Assembly: GCF_027596085.1 (NCBI RefSeq)
Contig: NC_072460.1
Location: 4,284,512-4,348,511, forward strand
Origin: Anoplopoma fimbria
Lineage: Eukaryota > Chordata > Actinopteri > Perciformes > Anoplopomatidae
Direction of reading: 5' to 3'
DNA length: 64,000 nt
Part shown: positions 1-10,890 of the stretch, one piece after another
How positions within the stretch are numbered: the stretch's first letter is position 1
Layout of the letters: each line of letters starts with the position of its first letter
The notes under the pieces: generated by a model
The model's input: the letters and a program-made list of their open reading frames with translations, nothing else
The model's database searches: none
What the model was told of the DNA's origin: nothing
Translations under genes and position numbers: made by a program

Positions 1-92
1 AGTAAACGAATACGAATTCAATAAGTGCAGCGAACTGATACGAATACAGTAAGTGCAACAACTAATACGAATGCAATAAGTGCTACGAGGAA
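1..92. repeat. Degenerate ~29-bp minisatellite at the window edge
   Basis: Three imperfect tandem units share the core AATACGAATNCAATAAGTGC and are spaced about 27-30 bp. The array is cut by the window start, so its true length is unknown. No coding potential is seen. Confidence 0.6.
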
Positions 93-630
93 GGCTCAGG
101 GTAGTACTTCTTGAAGTTAACTTACCTTGCTGAATACGCAAAGGCATACATCTAGTCAGCACACAATATCATATTAACGTCACCAGTTTGCTAGTCTGGC
201 TGAATGGAAATTGACTAAGATGACAAATCCCCAGTGGGTAAGTGAGGTGGGTGAAAACCTTCCAGTGGAGAGTTCCCTACCTGACTGGGATCCTGAGGAG
301 CCATCTCCTCCTCTCCTCTCCCTGCAGTCATCTCCCATCCCATTCCATCCCATTACATTACATTACAGTCATTGACCCTGCTGTCCTGTGATCCGAGCCT
401 GCCTCTGATCTCTGTGACGTCATCAGGTGTTCTGGAATGACGCCTGCGTCGACGTCAGAGCGCCTCATCGCCACACGCAGAAACGCACGTACCCGAACGT
501 TTACATGCACGCGCACACACGTCATCCATGAGAAAAAAAAATATAAAAAAACAAAACAAACGTGAAATAGATTGTATACGTTATGCCCTTTATTTAACGA
601 CCATATATACTGAAGATTATAGACGGATGA
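93..630. other. Non-coding flank, no feature recognised
   Basis: Mixed sequence that becomes AT-rich after about 540. Around 340-370 there is a short run of CATTCCATCCCATTACATTA-type pentamer repeats. The minus-strand open frame over 358-738 is low complexity and resembles no protein I know. Confidence 0.4.
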
Positions 631-1019
631 ATAAATTAAATGAAAATATAAATCAATGCTGAAATAAGTGCATAAATAGATAAATATAAAAAGTATAATA
701 CAGTTTATTAAAGCTAAAGTGAATGAATAATACATCATTTAAAATGTTCCTTTGTTGTAATCTTATTTGTATATATATATATATTCTTAAAATAAAACTA
801 AAAGGAATAACTAAGCATATGGCAAAAATAAACGTCAATGATTAATTAAATACAAATGTAAATCAATGCTGAAATAAGTGCATAAATAGATAAATATTAC
901 ATTTATAAAAAAAAGTATATTAAAGCTAATGTGAATGAATAATACATCATTTAAGAATTTCCTTTGTTGTCATCTTATTTGTATATATTCTTTAAATAAA
1001 AACAAAAGGAATAACTTAG
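631..1019. repeat. AT-rich direct tandem duplication, two ~180-bp units
   Basis: Unit 1 (about 631-813) and unit 2 (about 841-1019) share long colinear stretches at an offset near 210 bp. Examples are AATCAATGCTGAAATAAGTG, GAATGAATAATACATCATTT and AAAGGAATAACT. Unit 1 carries a (TA)n insertion that is shorter in unit 2, and substitutions are scattered. This is a local tandem duplication of non-coding DNA. Confidence 0.75.
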
Positions 1020-4000
1020 TAATTGCATAAATGGAAGTAAGTATGGCATAAATAGATTATAGACACAGTAATGCACATTGTATTTTACACTGACAATGAT
1101 TATTGCACACAAATCTAATGTAATTTATCAAGGTGACAAATTCTATATTACACATCTGTCATGTAAAATAAGCAATAAAAAGAAAATATAGTGTTACCAT
1201 AAAACTCTTAAACCGTTCTTTTATTTACAACTTGTTTTCATATACAGGGGAGTGACAGTGGTTTAGTTGCACATGGGGGATTCTGTATATGATGTGTGTT
1301 TGTGAGTCTATAAGGTTAATCTCCTGCATAGCATCAGCTGCAACAGGTTATTAATAGTTATTAATATCGAAAGACTCATTTTCTTTTTTATATATTTTAT
1401 CAGCTCTCAATCAGATCTTTCTACAACACAAAGTCAATTTATGGCACAATTGATAATCCATACATCAAGCTCTTCAGCATCAAAGTACTGCAGGTACTGC
1501 TGTGTCTGCTATTCCCTCCACAGCCTGCAGGGGGAGACAGAGACAGATACACAGATTCAGCTCTCCACCTCATCAAACTCTGAACATTAAAAATAGATTA
1601 TAGCCTGAGGTTTTACAGAGTAACACAAACCTAACAGCTAATCTACTGTGTGAATTATTATGTGCTGAATTGAAAAGGCTGAATGAAAATGACAGAATCA
1701 AAAACTATATAAATAGATATAAATTATGAAAGATATTTATTTTAACCTGGAGTCCTTTTATAGACTTTATTGAAGACGTTCCTTTTTTCTGAAGGTACTG
1801 TTTTACCTGGTTACTACCACAGTATTTGAACTGTTGTATGTATATTATCTTATTGTTCAAAAACATTTTTGCTTTTTCTAAAGGTCCCTTAACTGAAAAG
1901 GGAAAAACGAAGTGTTAAAAAAATGAAAATGACTGAATCATATCAATAAACTACCTAATGTACTTTTCCTTGATCTCCTCAGTGACCTGGAGGTCTCCTT
2001 CTCCTGGTCTCAGCTCATGGGTGGAGAAAAAAACACATACATCATGTAGTGCCAAAGTATCACAACAATTTGCTCTGAATCAAGCAAATATAAATAACTA
2101 AATGAAAAAATGAAAACTTCAGTAAAGCAGCGATGCTCTCTGCATATCTGAAGATTTGACACTAATGCCATACAGTTTGATTTACCTGTGTCTTTGCGAG
2201 AGGAACAGAACTGATATCTTAGGAAAAATGTTCAATATTATCTCTTGTGACGAAAAATTAAAAGGGAAGGTTTTTATCAAGCCGAGGCAGACTGTACTCT
2301 GTAAACTGCTCTTTATTATGATAATCATTATTATTATAATCCTTTTTAATCATAAGTAGTAAAACAAAGTCTTAGTGGTAGTATAAAGACCATTTGTGGA
2401 GAAGACTTTATGAAAAATGTAGTTCACTGACCTGTCCGGCTCCTTTTCTTCAGGGGAGATTAATTACATAACTACAGTAATAATGTTTTGAGAAGAAATA
2501 AGTTAACATTTTGCTATGATGATTGTTCGGTGGTCAGTAGTCCTTGTATGTTAAATATGTTGGATAAGGTTTAAACATAAAAACAAACAAAAAAACAATC
2601 CAAATAAAATGAATTTTGCATTCTCAGCATTGACAGTTTGTCAAATCAAATGACCCTTACCAAAACTTGATGAAATAAATGTATATTTTAAAGACATGAT
2701 TAAAAAAAATGTAATCAAGTATTTCTTGACAATAACAATAATCGATTAATTACAGAAGTGCACAGGAAGCGCATGTGCAGAATAACACGAGCAACCACGA
2801 TTTGTTTCTCTACTATGACAAAGGCATGACACGCCTTACTCTGCCTCTGATCTGGTTTGTGATTCTAACCTTAACCCTAACCAAGGTCACTCCTCATGTC
2901 ACGCCCTCACAATAGCAGGATTCATAGTCCAACTGCACTTACACTCGGCTACATAAATATGATGCGTCTGGAGATGTTATTGAGGTTGTTCTGCTGTGGT
3001 GAAACTAAAATGTTATGAAGATGAACTACAACTAAAGTCGATCTTAGATAGCCATGCATATATATATATATATATATAAATGATATAAACGTAATAAGCC
3101 CGGTGAAAAATATTACCATGATTGGAACTGAATTTAAAAAAGGCATATAAATGTGAAATCAAATGGTTGTCACATTGAGAATGGTTGCTTATTCTCATGC
3201 TCACCCTTCTATCCACTCATATTAATTGACATGAATCCCTATTAGTATGATTGTATGAAAATAAATGAATAAATGTTATGCGAGATATGCATTAAGCCCA
3301 CAAATCTACCAGTCCCTACTGTGAGGATAATAAACCTAACATTTTATTCAAATCCTCACATCCATACATGCAGGAACATACATGAAGTCTGACCTCTGCA
3401 TTTAACCCATTAAAAAAATATGTAGTAGTATTGGGCTGCTGTGGAGCCCCCCTGGGGACAGGAACTGACTGGCCATCTGGTAGACCATGCACATTCCCAG
3501 TAGGCAGACATGCATCTTGGGATCACAAAACAGTCTTGTTTTTGTCTGACCTGGCCATAAAACAGATCGACCCAATGTTTTTGTTTTTTTTACAAATGAA
3601 TTGACACTGGGATGGTGATGATGATAGAGAAACTTACCTATCTGTCTGTATCAGTCCCCCCCCCATGCTATAAACCAGGGGTTTTCATTCAAACCTTTAT
3701 TAAAGCCTCTAGGTTATTTAGGTTCACCTCACTCCCCTAAGAGTCGTCTTAGGTGTTTGACAAATATAATTAAATAAGCATCAAAAAGTCCCCTGATAGG
3801 GCTGCATTTTCCATATAAGCCACAGAGAAGTTTGTGGGCTGAATGAATAAACAAATTATTTAATTATTACCAATCATTCTGGCATGTCGTGATGAACTCT
3901 ACAGTGAAGGTGTCAATAAATAAATAATAATAAATAAAGTAAAGTAAAGTTCTGATCGGTCATGAATGGTTTTGGTCTGGAATACTAATAGCTGGACTTT

Positions 4001-4790
4001 GTGGGCTAAAAAGAAGCCTAATTCTCCTTTAAAATAAAATACTCCATCCAAATCCATTTATTTTTAATATAAAACAACAACAGCTGATCAAAGTGCTGAT
4101 ACATGTTTACAATGGGCAAGGCAAACTCATGATGGAACTGAGTCTCCACTAATGCAATTCTCAACAGTTTTTTTTTAGTTTTTTTTATATGAATGGGGTC
4201 CTTCTACTTAATGAGATTGTGCATGGAATTGCCCGATTTTAAATCATGATATGGTGTCACGCCGGATGACATGGTTTTTAGTGACAAAATGTATTAAGTT
4301 CCTATACTTATAAAAAGATTGCTATTCACTAAAATAAGACACTTGTAAAATGTGTATGCTTTTTTGCTTACAAAAGTTGTAATTCATTGATTGAACCATA
4401 CTTGAGACCATAGGACAATTTTGAGATTTGGCTCAAAAACAAAAACAAAAATCCAATAATAAATCACTTTTGATAATAACTGGTCTATGTAACAAATATG
4501 TGTTTAATGATCTACAACATTTTAAATTACAACAATACAAATGATATTAATTTTAATCTTTTGTGACAGTGAAAATGCCCTGTGACGACCACAACCCGGT
4601 TGCTTATCTGTTTTATGGAAAATGAGCTTCACTCATAGATGACACACCAAACAGTTAATAAAGTGGTTCCTCTTTATTTGTGTGTCCGTGTAAACATATG
4701 ATGCAATGTGAACCCATGACTTTTTAAGCGTGTGTGTGTGCCATATGTGTGTATATATATATATATATATAAAAGCTCCACATGTGATAA
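1020..4790. other. Gene-poor AT-rich intergenic DNA
   Basis: No open frame resembles a known protein. There are short (TA)n tracts near 3058-3077 and 4752-4770, plus poly-A/T runs. A stretch around 2640-2770 contains AATCGATTAATTACAG, which may be a remnant of the cgattaat-type repeat seen better at 48.2 and 62.4 kb. Nothing else stands out. Confidence 0.4.
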
Positions 4791-5165
4791 CATTCTCCCA
4801 TTTCTCCGAGTGGAAATATTTATGCTTAGTCCTCATTTGAGCATGCAGTTCAAACAGACAGGGTCCGGTGTTCTTTCCCCTTTTTCCAAACGCAGCGAGC
4901 CTCCGGGAGGCCTTCCTAGACAAGACGAAGCATTGTGAGTGCGGCCTGCCCCTCCCCTCGTCCCTGCCCCAATATGCATGTGTTTATATCGAGGCCTGAT
5001 ATCCATTTTCCATCGCACACTCCTTTAGCTCGGAGTTATTTATTTTTAGCAAACAGGGAACAGTTTCAAGGGGGCTGTGTGATCCATCACAGGTGTCCCG
5101 TCGCCCACAGAGAGGACGCAGGGTCTGATGATGGTTAAAGAGCAGAAGATGAAAAAGAGCCGATG
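4790..5165. promoter_or_regulatory. Candidate conserved non-coding element 5' of twist3
   Basis: This ~370-bp island is less AT-rich and of higher complexity than its surroundings, and it has no convincing reading frame. It contains TTATTTTTAG (5040-5049), which fits the MEF2 consensus, and several homeodomain-like AT cores. It lies about 4 kb upstream of the twist3 start. The regulatory call rests on composition and position only. Alignment with other fish genomes would decide it. Confidence 0.25.
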
Positions 5166-6860
5166 GGTTTGGCAGCAGTCTGCGCTCAGGAGCATGGGGG
5201 CTAACTTCCACAACTACTTGAAGTATTGCATGAGAGCGGGATTGTTGCTTTTTAAAGTAAATATTTCTAGTTATTCAACACCAGTCTGATTGTGTTTATA
5301 TTAATTTGATCATTATGTGACAACATTCCAAGTTTTCTCAAGTTTGAGAAACTGTTACTCACACACTCTTGCAAACTTTCTAAGAATTGCAATTTTTTTT
5401 TAATGTACGGTATGTACTCCATGAGAAACAGGCTCATTTTGGGCCTGTGGATGTTATAATTTCTTTGTTAATTATACATAACCGTAACCATTTAACCGCA
5501 ACGTCGTGGCGTTAAGTGACACCGAAAAGCTGTTTCACAGTATTAACTCTGTGGCGCATAAATGCCATGTAAAAAGCCTAGCATGCGTACCAATGACACA
5601 CGGAAAGGTCATCTTTTGTTTCGTCCTCCTGCTTCCACCGGAGAGAAGTGTGCATCAGCTCCGAGGGACGAGCTTCAGAGACCCCAGTGCCAAATGTTAA
5701 ATATATGCAAAGTTTAACCCTGAAAGGTTCTGGAGTCGGGCCAACAATCCCCCAGGGTCAGAGCTCTGTCCATCTTCTGGAGCTGCCGCACGCTGTATTC
5801 CTGGCGAAGTAGCCTCCCCGCAGCGAGGCCGAGGCCACGGGGTGGGCTGTTTATCGTTACTACTACTTTAAATTTACCTTATTACAAGAAACAAACTATA
5901 AAATGCACACGGATGTGTACATTGAGGAACTTCTTCCAGGATGTATACAACTCAAAGACATATGTTTAACATAACGTCAACACTGTAACCTCTTCACATC
6001 CTGTTGATAATGTTATTTCACTTTTTCAATGTTTAAAAAAATTCTGGCCAGATATTATACATTATGCTTTTAAGCAGCTAATATGGAAGATCAAACACTA
6101 TTAGCTTGTTTGTCTCCCTGTGGTAGTCTGTGGAACCCTGTGGAGTTCTTGGACACAACTAAAGTTATGTTTACATTCAGTGTTTCTCATCAAAACACTT
6201 GTATCCTTAAGGCCTGCCAAATGTGTTGAATGTATTTTCCCCCTCATAAAACACCTGCCAAGCCCCATTTTAAAGTGCCTTAAAAATCCGGCATCCTTTA
6301 CATCCTCACTTTGCTGGTGCGTTGCCACGTTTGTTTGCACGATTGCTGGCAACTCTCTGGGAGCAATGGCCAGCCCCAGCATCACACCTGGGTACCAGCT
6401 GCAGTCGGGACCAGTGCCTTGGTCACTCAGGAGGACTGTATTTCTAATACCTAGCATAGGATTAGAGGAAACCCTGTTTAAACTTAACCCCATTTCATGT
6501 CAATACTTTGTACGTTACTTAGCCACATTGTGCCACCTTGACGAGGCAGAGACACAACCATGTCTTTCCAACAGCAGGATGCATCTTCGAAAGGTAGAAT
6601 TTTGATTTCATATATGTCTGCAGTCTGCCTACAGTGAACAGAAACCAACTTCCCAAGTTTTTGAGTAATCAAATTCAGCTGCTCTCTTCTTTGCTGTGAA
6701 AGCTATGCACGGCTAGGTTGCACACATCCAGCAATGTTAACCACTGAGCTATGCTGCCAGGAAGAACAAAAAGAGAAATATTCGTTATCAGATGTGCCAC
6801 AGAGCACACTAAAAACACGTCAGCAAATCAGAATCACAAATGGAATCACATTACGAAAAT
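5166..6860. other. Intergenic DNA, no recognised gene
   Basis: Overlapping open frames on both strands near 6101-6605 (161 aa on +, 130 aa on -) are the longest here. Neither has a domain I recognise, splice-site support or a start context to favour it. Near 6735-6765 a GTTAACCACTGAGCTATGCT stretch resembles the antisense of a tRNA-like SINE head but is too short to call. Confidence 0.35.
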
Positions 6861-6864
6861 AACT

Positions 6865-7115
6865 GCTGGTCACTTTGCTGCTGCCAGACCTGACCAGAGA
6901 GGAAGTGCCTTAGACTTGTATTCTCTCTAAAGGCAATCAGGGGGCCACCCTACCTCTAACCGGATTTATTCCCTCAGTAAACATTGTAAACATGAGTTTA
7001 TGGTCTCAATTGCTAGTTTCAAGTCTTCTTCAATACATCAGGATATTCATTTAGTAAATTATGGTCCATATAAGAGTAAAATAGTGAGAGAATCAGAGGG
7101 CTCCTCTCAATTCTA
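6865..7115 (+). repeat. Dispersed repeat family A, fragment
   Basis: This shares TTATTCCCTCAGTAAACA, GAGTTTATGGTCTCAATTGC and CATTTAGTAAATTATGGTCC with the longer copy near 24.9-25.4 kb on the same strand. The reverse complement of the same family lies at 58.0-58.6 kb, and a different part of it at 54.3-54.8 kb. It is probably a non-autonomous mobile element. I cannot assign the superfamily from sequence alone. Confidence 0.65.
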
Positions 7116-8600
7116 ACCTCATTTTTGTCGAAATCTGACTGGGTTATTAATTTAAATTGTTAACGTGACTAGTACTCCAGCTCACGTGAGCTTGTCTGGC
7201 CGGATACGTTTTGTTTCGGTCAGTGATGACGTGCTTAAACAAAACAAGAGAGGCCGGTGTCAGCAAGACATAATAAAGCATCTTGAGGTTTTTCAGCATG
7301 GTAAAAATATCTTTATACAACAAAAAACTGAATGATTGTAATAATAACTGTCCGTCACCATCTTTGCAGTGACTACAAATGGGCAAAGAGGTGGATCATA
7401 GGTGGAAGTGAGTGGCGCAGCACGGGAGACAGTTACAGCTAGCAATCCGGTACTGCACCCACCCGTCACTCAAACTCAAAATAATGTCCAACTTTAAGCC
7501 TTAATATAATTCAAACAGGTGAGTTGTATAAACCCTCAGGTCTCAGGGGATTGACTCCCTTTTTGAGGAACTGCACATTTTTTTAGCACCTCAGCCTTAG
7601 TTTCATTTCTCAGCTAGAAGTTGCCGTGCAGATATTGTTGTTGTGATCAAAACATACGGCGTCATGGTGAGCGGTGGCGTGTGCACAAGAGAAATGATAT
7701 CAATTGTCATCAAACAATACATGTTTCTCTTTTTGTTATGGACAACGGCCATCTTTGCGTTGACTCAGTGGAGAGACTTTCCAGCCCTGTGTCCTAACGG
7801 TGCCAGTTCAAAAGCATTTTGACTCATGTGTTTCCAACAAAACAATAGACTCTTCTCTTGTTGGGGTGTGGCTATGGGTCATGCTACAGGCTCACCCAGA
7901 AGTTTGGAGAGCAAAGTCCATGTTGGACCTGGACAGAGGCTTGTTCTACATGTAGCTCAGTGGATGAAAGTAACAAATTATCCCAAAGGCCTCCCTCTGA
8001 TCCACAGAACTCAACCTTTCCTGTGATTAGACATTCTCCCTCCAGGTTTATACTGAGGAACAGCCAAGTCATTTTCCAATCATTTATTAAAGAGATGTTT
8101 ATTTTATAGAGCTGTAGAACACCAAAACACTTTGTTTTAGTTATTTTCTTAATGATGAAGTCTGAATAGAGGCCATAGTTTGTAATAATGTACCATTTTT
8201 AATAGTTTTATACTGTAAGGTCCATTCTTCCTCTGTCTCTGGCAGATCTGCCACAACTGCAACATTGTCGTTTTTTTTTTCTCAACTACAAAAGCTGAAA
8301 ATGAACAATGAAAGAATTACTACCCACGTTTCTAACCATTACTCCATCTGCCTGGAATGTCATGTGTTGAAGAATCATCACATTTCACTATTTATAAAGC
8401 AGAGAGAAGTACCATGTGACTCCTAAACCAGAAACAAAAACATTTGTCGAGCTTTTTCTCTGAACTATAATGAAAGCAACCGGTGATGGTGCTGAGAGTG
8501 GAAGCAGGGGGGACAGAGAGCCAGGCAGCGAGAGGGGGGGATGGTAGCGACTTGCTTCGGAGGAAATCTGGAACCTATAAACTTGGGCAACTTCTATGAC
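7116..8600. other. Intergenic DNA upstream of the twist3 promoter
   Basis: No known coding segment is seen. Three overlapping open frames around 7826-8109 are shadows without homology that I can recognise. Sequence becomes GC-richer after about 8460, approaching the promoter. Confidence 0.35.
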
Positions 8601-8604
8601 AAGA

Positions 8605-8830
8605 GGCGAACGTCACAACGGCTCGCTTTGGTTGGCTGTGCGGCACACCTTTGTCTCCGCCTCGTCCCTTTGATCGGACCAATCGCTCAAGATTCGTTCT
8701 TCCTGTTGTCTTAAGCTCAGCTGTCCAAAAAGAGTCCTCTGGACCAATCGGTAGCTCGAATGGGTGGGCAGCTGAAAGTTTCATGGTTCCCTCCTTTTAA
8801 AAAGTCAGATTCAGGTTGCCGTTGTCTCAC
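8605..8830 (+). promoter_or_regulatory. twist3 proximal promoter (two CCAAT boxes, TATA-like box)
   Basis: Two identical GGACCAATCG blocks carry CCAAT boxes at 8679-8683 and 8743-8747, 64 bp apart. A CRE-like ACGTCAC lies at about 8610. A TATA-like TTTTAAAAA lies at 8795-8803, which predicts a transcription start near 8825-8835. Spacing of CCAAT to TATA is typical of a polymerase II promoter, and the next gene downstream on this strand is twist3. The start site is inferred; 5' transcript data would settle it. Confidence 0.55.
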
Positions 8831-9019
8831 ATGCAGCTACAGGAGCGAGACATGAGAGCAGTCCGGTTTGCCGATTGCAGTTCACACTCACAGAGACTTT
8901 TGAAGAGGATCGTTGGCAGGTTTCCACATGTGTGGATGAAGAAGCACTGTGGCAATCCAAGGCTGAGTGCCTGTTACTCAACCGTTTTGCTTGGCATGTT
9001 CAGCTGTGACAAAGCGTAA
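8831..9019 (+). other. Upstream ORF in the twist3 leader (62 codons)
   Basis: An ATG at 8831 opens a 62-codon frame ending in TAA at 9017-9019. ATGs at 8852, about 8935 and 8998 fall in this same frame. The product is unlike Twist. It ends 237 bp before the twist3 ATG, so if transcription starts near 8830 it could damp translation of the main frame. Whether the transcript includes it is not known. Confidence 0.35.
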
Positions 9020-9256
9020 CGACCAGAACTATTGGAGGAGAAGAACAACACAGCAGAAGGCCTGGAGAAACACACAACGCCACAGAAGTAGTTCCCTGAA
9101 GACGAACAGAACAGAGGAAAGCTGAGCGGGAGAAGCCGAGGGAGAGGAGAGATATATTGAGGGAAAGAGAGAAGCACTGGAGAGATTCAGAGAAGGAGTG
9201 AAGGATAGAGAGTCACATAAAGGAAAGCGGAGACAGAAGAAAAACTGTGGCCAAGC

Positions 9257-9904
9257 ATGAGAGAGGAGGAGCAGTCTCATGATGACCACCCTGAGGGAGG
9301 GGTGGTTTCCAGCGAGGAGAACACGGTTAGACCACCATCTAACGCCTGTCCTGTTGTCGTAGCCACGCCGGGGGTCACCGGGCGTAAACGGCAGACGGGC
9401 TCACATACCGAGGATCACGTTACGACAGTCGGTCCCACCTCATCGGCACACGATGGCAAGGCCAAGCCAGTGGAGGACACCCAGATCTACACGCTGACTG
9501 GACCCAAAAAACTAAAAAGGAGTCCTCAACATCGGCCGCCTTCCTCGGACACATCTCTCTCTCCTGGCCCCGATCCTAGTCCCGGAGATCTCTCATCCCT
9601 TGAGGACCCACACGGCCAGCGGGTGATCGCCAACATCCGGGAGCGCCAGCGGACACAATCTTTGAACGACGCCTTTGCCTCGTTGCGTAAGATAATCCCG
9701 ACGCTCCCTTCTGACAAACTGAGCAAGATCCAGACCCTTAAATTGGCGTCGCGCTACATTGACTTTCTTTACCAGGTTCTGGAGAATGACGAGATGGACA
9801 CTAAGATGGCTGGATGTAACTACCTGGCCCACGAGAGACTGAGCTATGCCTTCTCTGTGTGGAGGATGGAGGGCGCCTGGTCGACCATGTCGGCTGGTCA
9901 CTAG
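9257..9904 (+). CDS. twist3: Twist-family bHLH transcription factor, probably Twist3
   Basis: Nuclear bHLH factor of the Twist family. Twist proteins dimerise, often with E-proteins, bind CANNTG E-boxes and act in mesoderm and neural-crest derivatives. This single uninterrupted frame of 215 aa has a basic region and helix-loop-helix at about residues 121-172 ([20 protein letters not shown], then [20 protein letters not shown]). The C-terminal WR/Twist box is at about 192-211 ([15 protein letters not shown]). Possible nuclear-localisation stretches are RKR near 43 and PKKLKR at 83-88. The N-terminal 118 residues are unlike Twist1 or Twist2 and lack glycine runs. Divergences such as LNDAF, LASRY and the end WSTMSAGH favour Twist3 over Twist1/2. 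The start sits in an AGCATGA context. It converges with hdac7, as TWIST1 and TWIST2 do with HDAC9 and HDAC4. Family is certain; the Twist3 label is inferred from divergence and neighbour. Confidence 0.93.
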   Translation: MREEEQSHDDHPEGGVVSSEENTVRPPSNACPVVVATPGVTGRKRQTGSHTEDHVTTVGPTSSAHDGKAKPVEDTQIYTLTGPKKLKRSPQHRPPSSDTSLSPGPDPSPGDLSSLEDPHGQRVIANIRERQRTQSLNDAFASLRKIIPTLPSDKLSKIQTLKLASRYIDFLYQVLENDEMDTKMAGCNYLAHERLSYAFSVWRMEGAWSTMSAGH

Positions 9905-10430
9905 CCCTGTTTGAAAACAACTTTTGATCGTTTGCCCTTAAAACATATGGTGAATTCCACTTGATAGGGAAATATTCATACTTGAACTTGACAGCTCACA
10001 TGCAGACTATTTAACACCTCATCTTAGATAATCTGTTTGCCTCAATGATGACGGTAAGACTATTTGACACTCAAGCATGATCATTTGGACGGAGCTGTTC
10101 TCTAAGCCACTATCACTTAATGAAATGATTTCATCATTGTCTAGCGACATATCAGATGGACTCTTATAATTCTATTGTTTGGTTTGCCAGCTATTACTGC
10201 TCAAGTGAGCCAATGCGAATGTTCAAGAAAAGAATCACAACAGGGACATTGTGCTCAGTGTATGATTCCTAGCTTTGTTTTACTATCGTCATCTTCATAA
10301 GTATTCATACTTTGAGCCACAGTTGAACTACATTTCATACTTTTATTTAACTTTATTTCTGCCTCAGGCTAGCAAGTGTATAAAAAAAACGTTTTGTGTA
10401 ATATTTAAAGAGCAACAACAAGAAAATGCA
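9905..10430 (+). other. twist3 3' UTR region with a candidate UTR intron donor
   Basis: Twist genes typically have a second, non-coding exon, with the intron in the 3' UTR. ACG|GTAAGACT (GT at 10054-10055), about 150 bp after the stop, is a good donor. I could not fix the matching acceptor or the poly(A) site. The rest shows no coding signal. Confidence 0.3.
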
Positions 10431-10890
10431 GAGAAGGGATTCCAGGAAAGTCAGAACTGGAAAGACAAAATTGTATGTTCCAAAGAGATTGGACCTTTGA
10501 CTTTTCCGTACCCTTTCAACCCCCACTTTGCCAAGACTGACATATCATGAATCCCTGGCCGCCCCTGAACACAAGCGACGGTGGAAAAAGTAACCACGGG
10601 CAGCCCTCGTCCTGACTTCACTTTCTCCTCTTTGTACCCAAACCAAGCCCCTTTGTTTCTTCTGGTGCCAAAAAAAACCTCTCCTCTTGAAATTCTTTCC
10701 TCTCGTTCTGGCCCAAATTTGCTTGCGTTTGCACGAAACGGTGATGCAGCTACAGCGAGCTGACGAGGAGGCGTAATGAAAACAAACTGCCTCGAAAAAG
10801 CCATGAATCACGTGTGTCACCATCAAAGGGGAGGCTGATGTGGCTCCCCGCTGGGCTCCTATAAACCACTGGAAGTGATGGAGGAGGTGA
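10430..10890. promoter_or_regulatory. Candidate conserved non-coding element 3' of twist3
   Basis: A ~450-bp high-complexity island about 0.5-1 kb downstream of the twist3 stop. It contains AATCACGTGTGTCACC (an E-box CACGTG, 10806-10821), a CTATAAACCACTGG stretch with a RUNX-like AACCAC core, and CACTTTGCC. Open frames on both strands here are mutually overlapping shadows with no homology that I recognise. Its position next to a developmental regulator makes enhancer function plausible. Cross-species alignment is the deciding test. Confidence 0.3.

Noticed and set aside
6101..6605. Overlapping 161-aa (+) and 130-aa (-) open frames
   Set aside because: No domain or family recognised, frames oppose each other over the same DNA, no splice or promoter context. 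Most likely chance.
10451..10826. Open frames of 117 and 93 aa downstream of twist3
   Set aside because: Two minus frames and one plus frame overlap without homology. Non-coding conservation is a better explanation.
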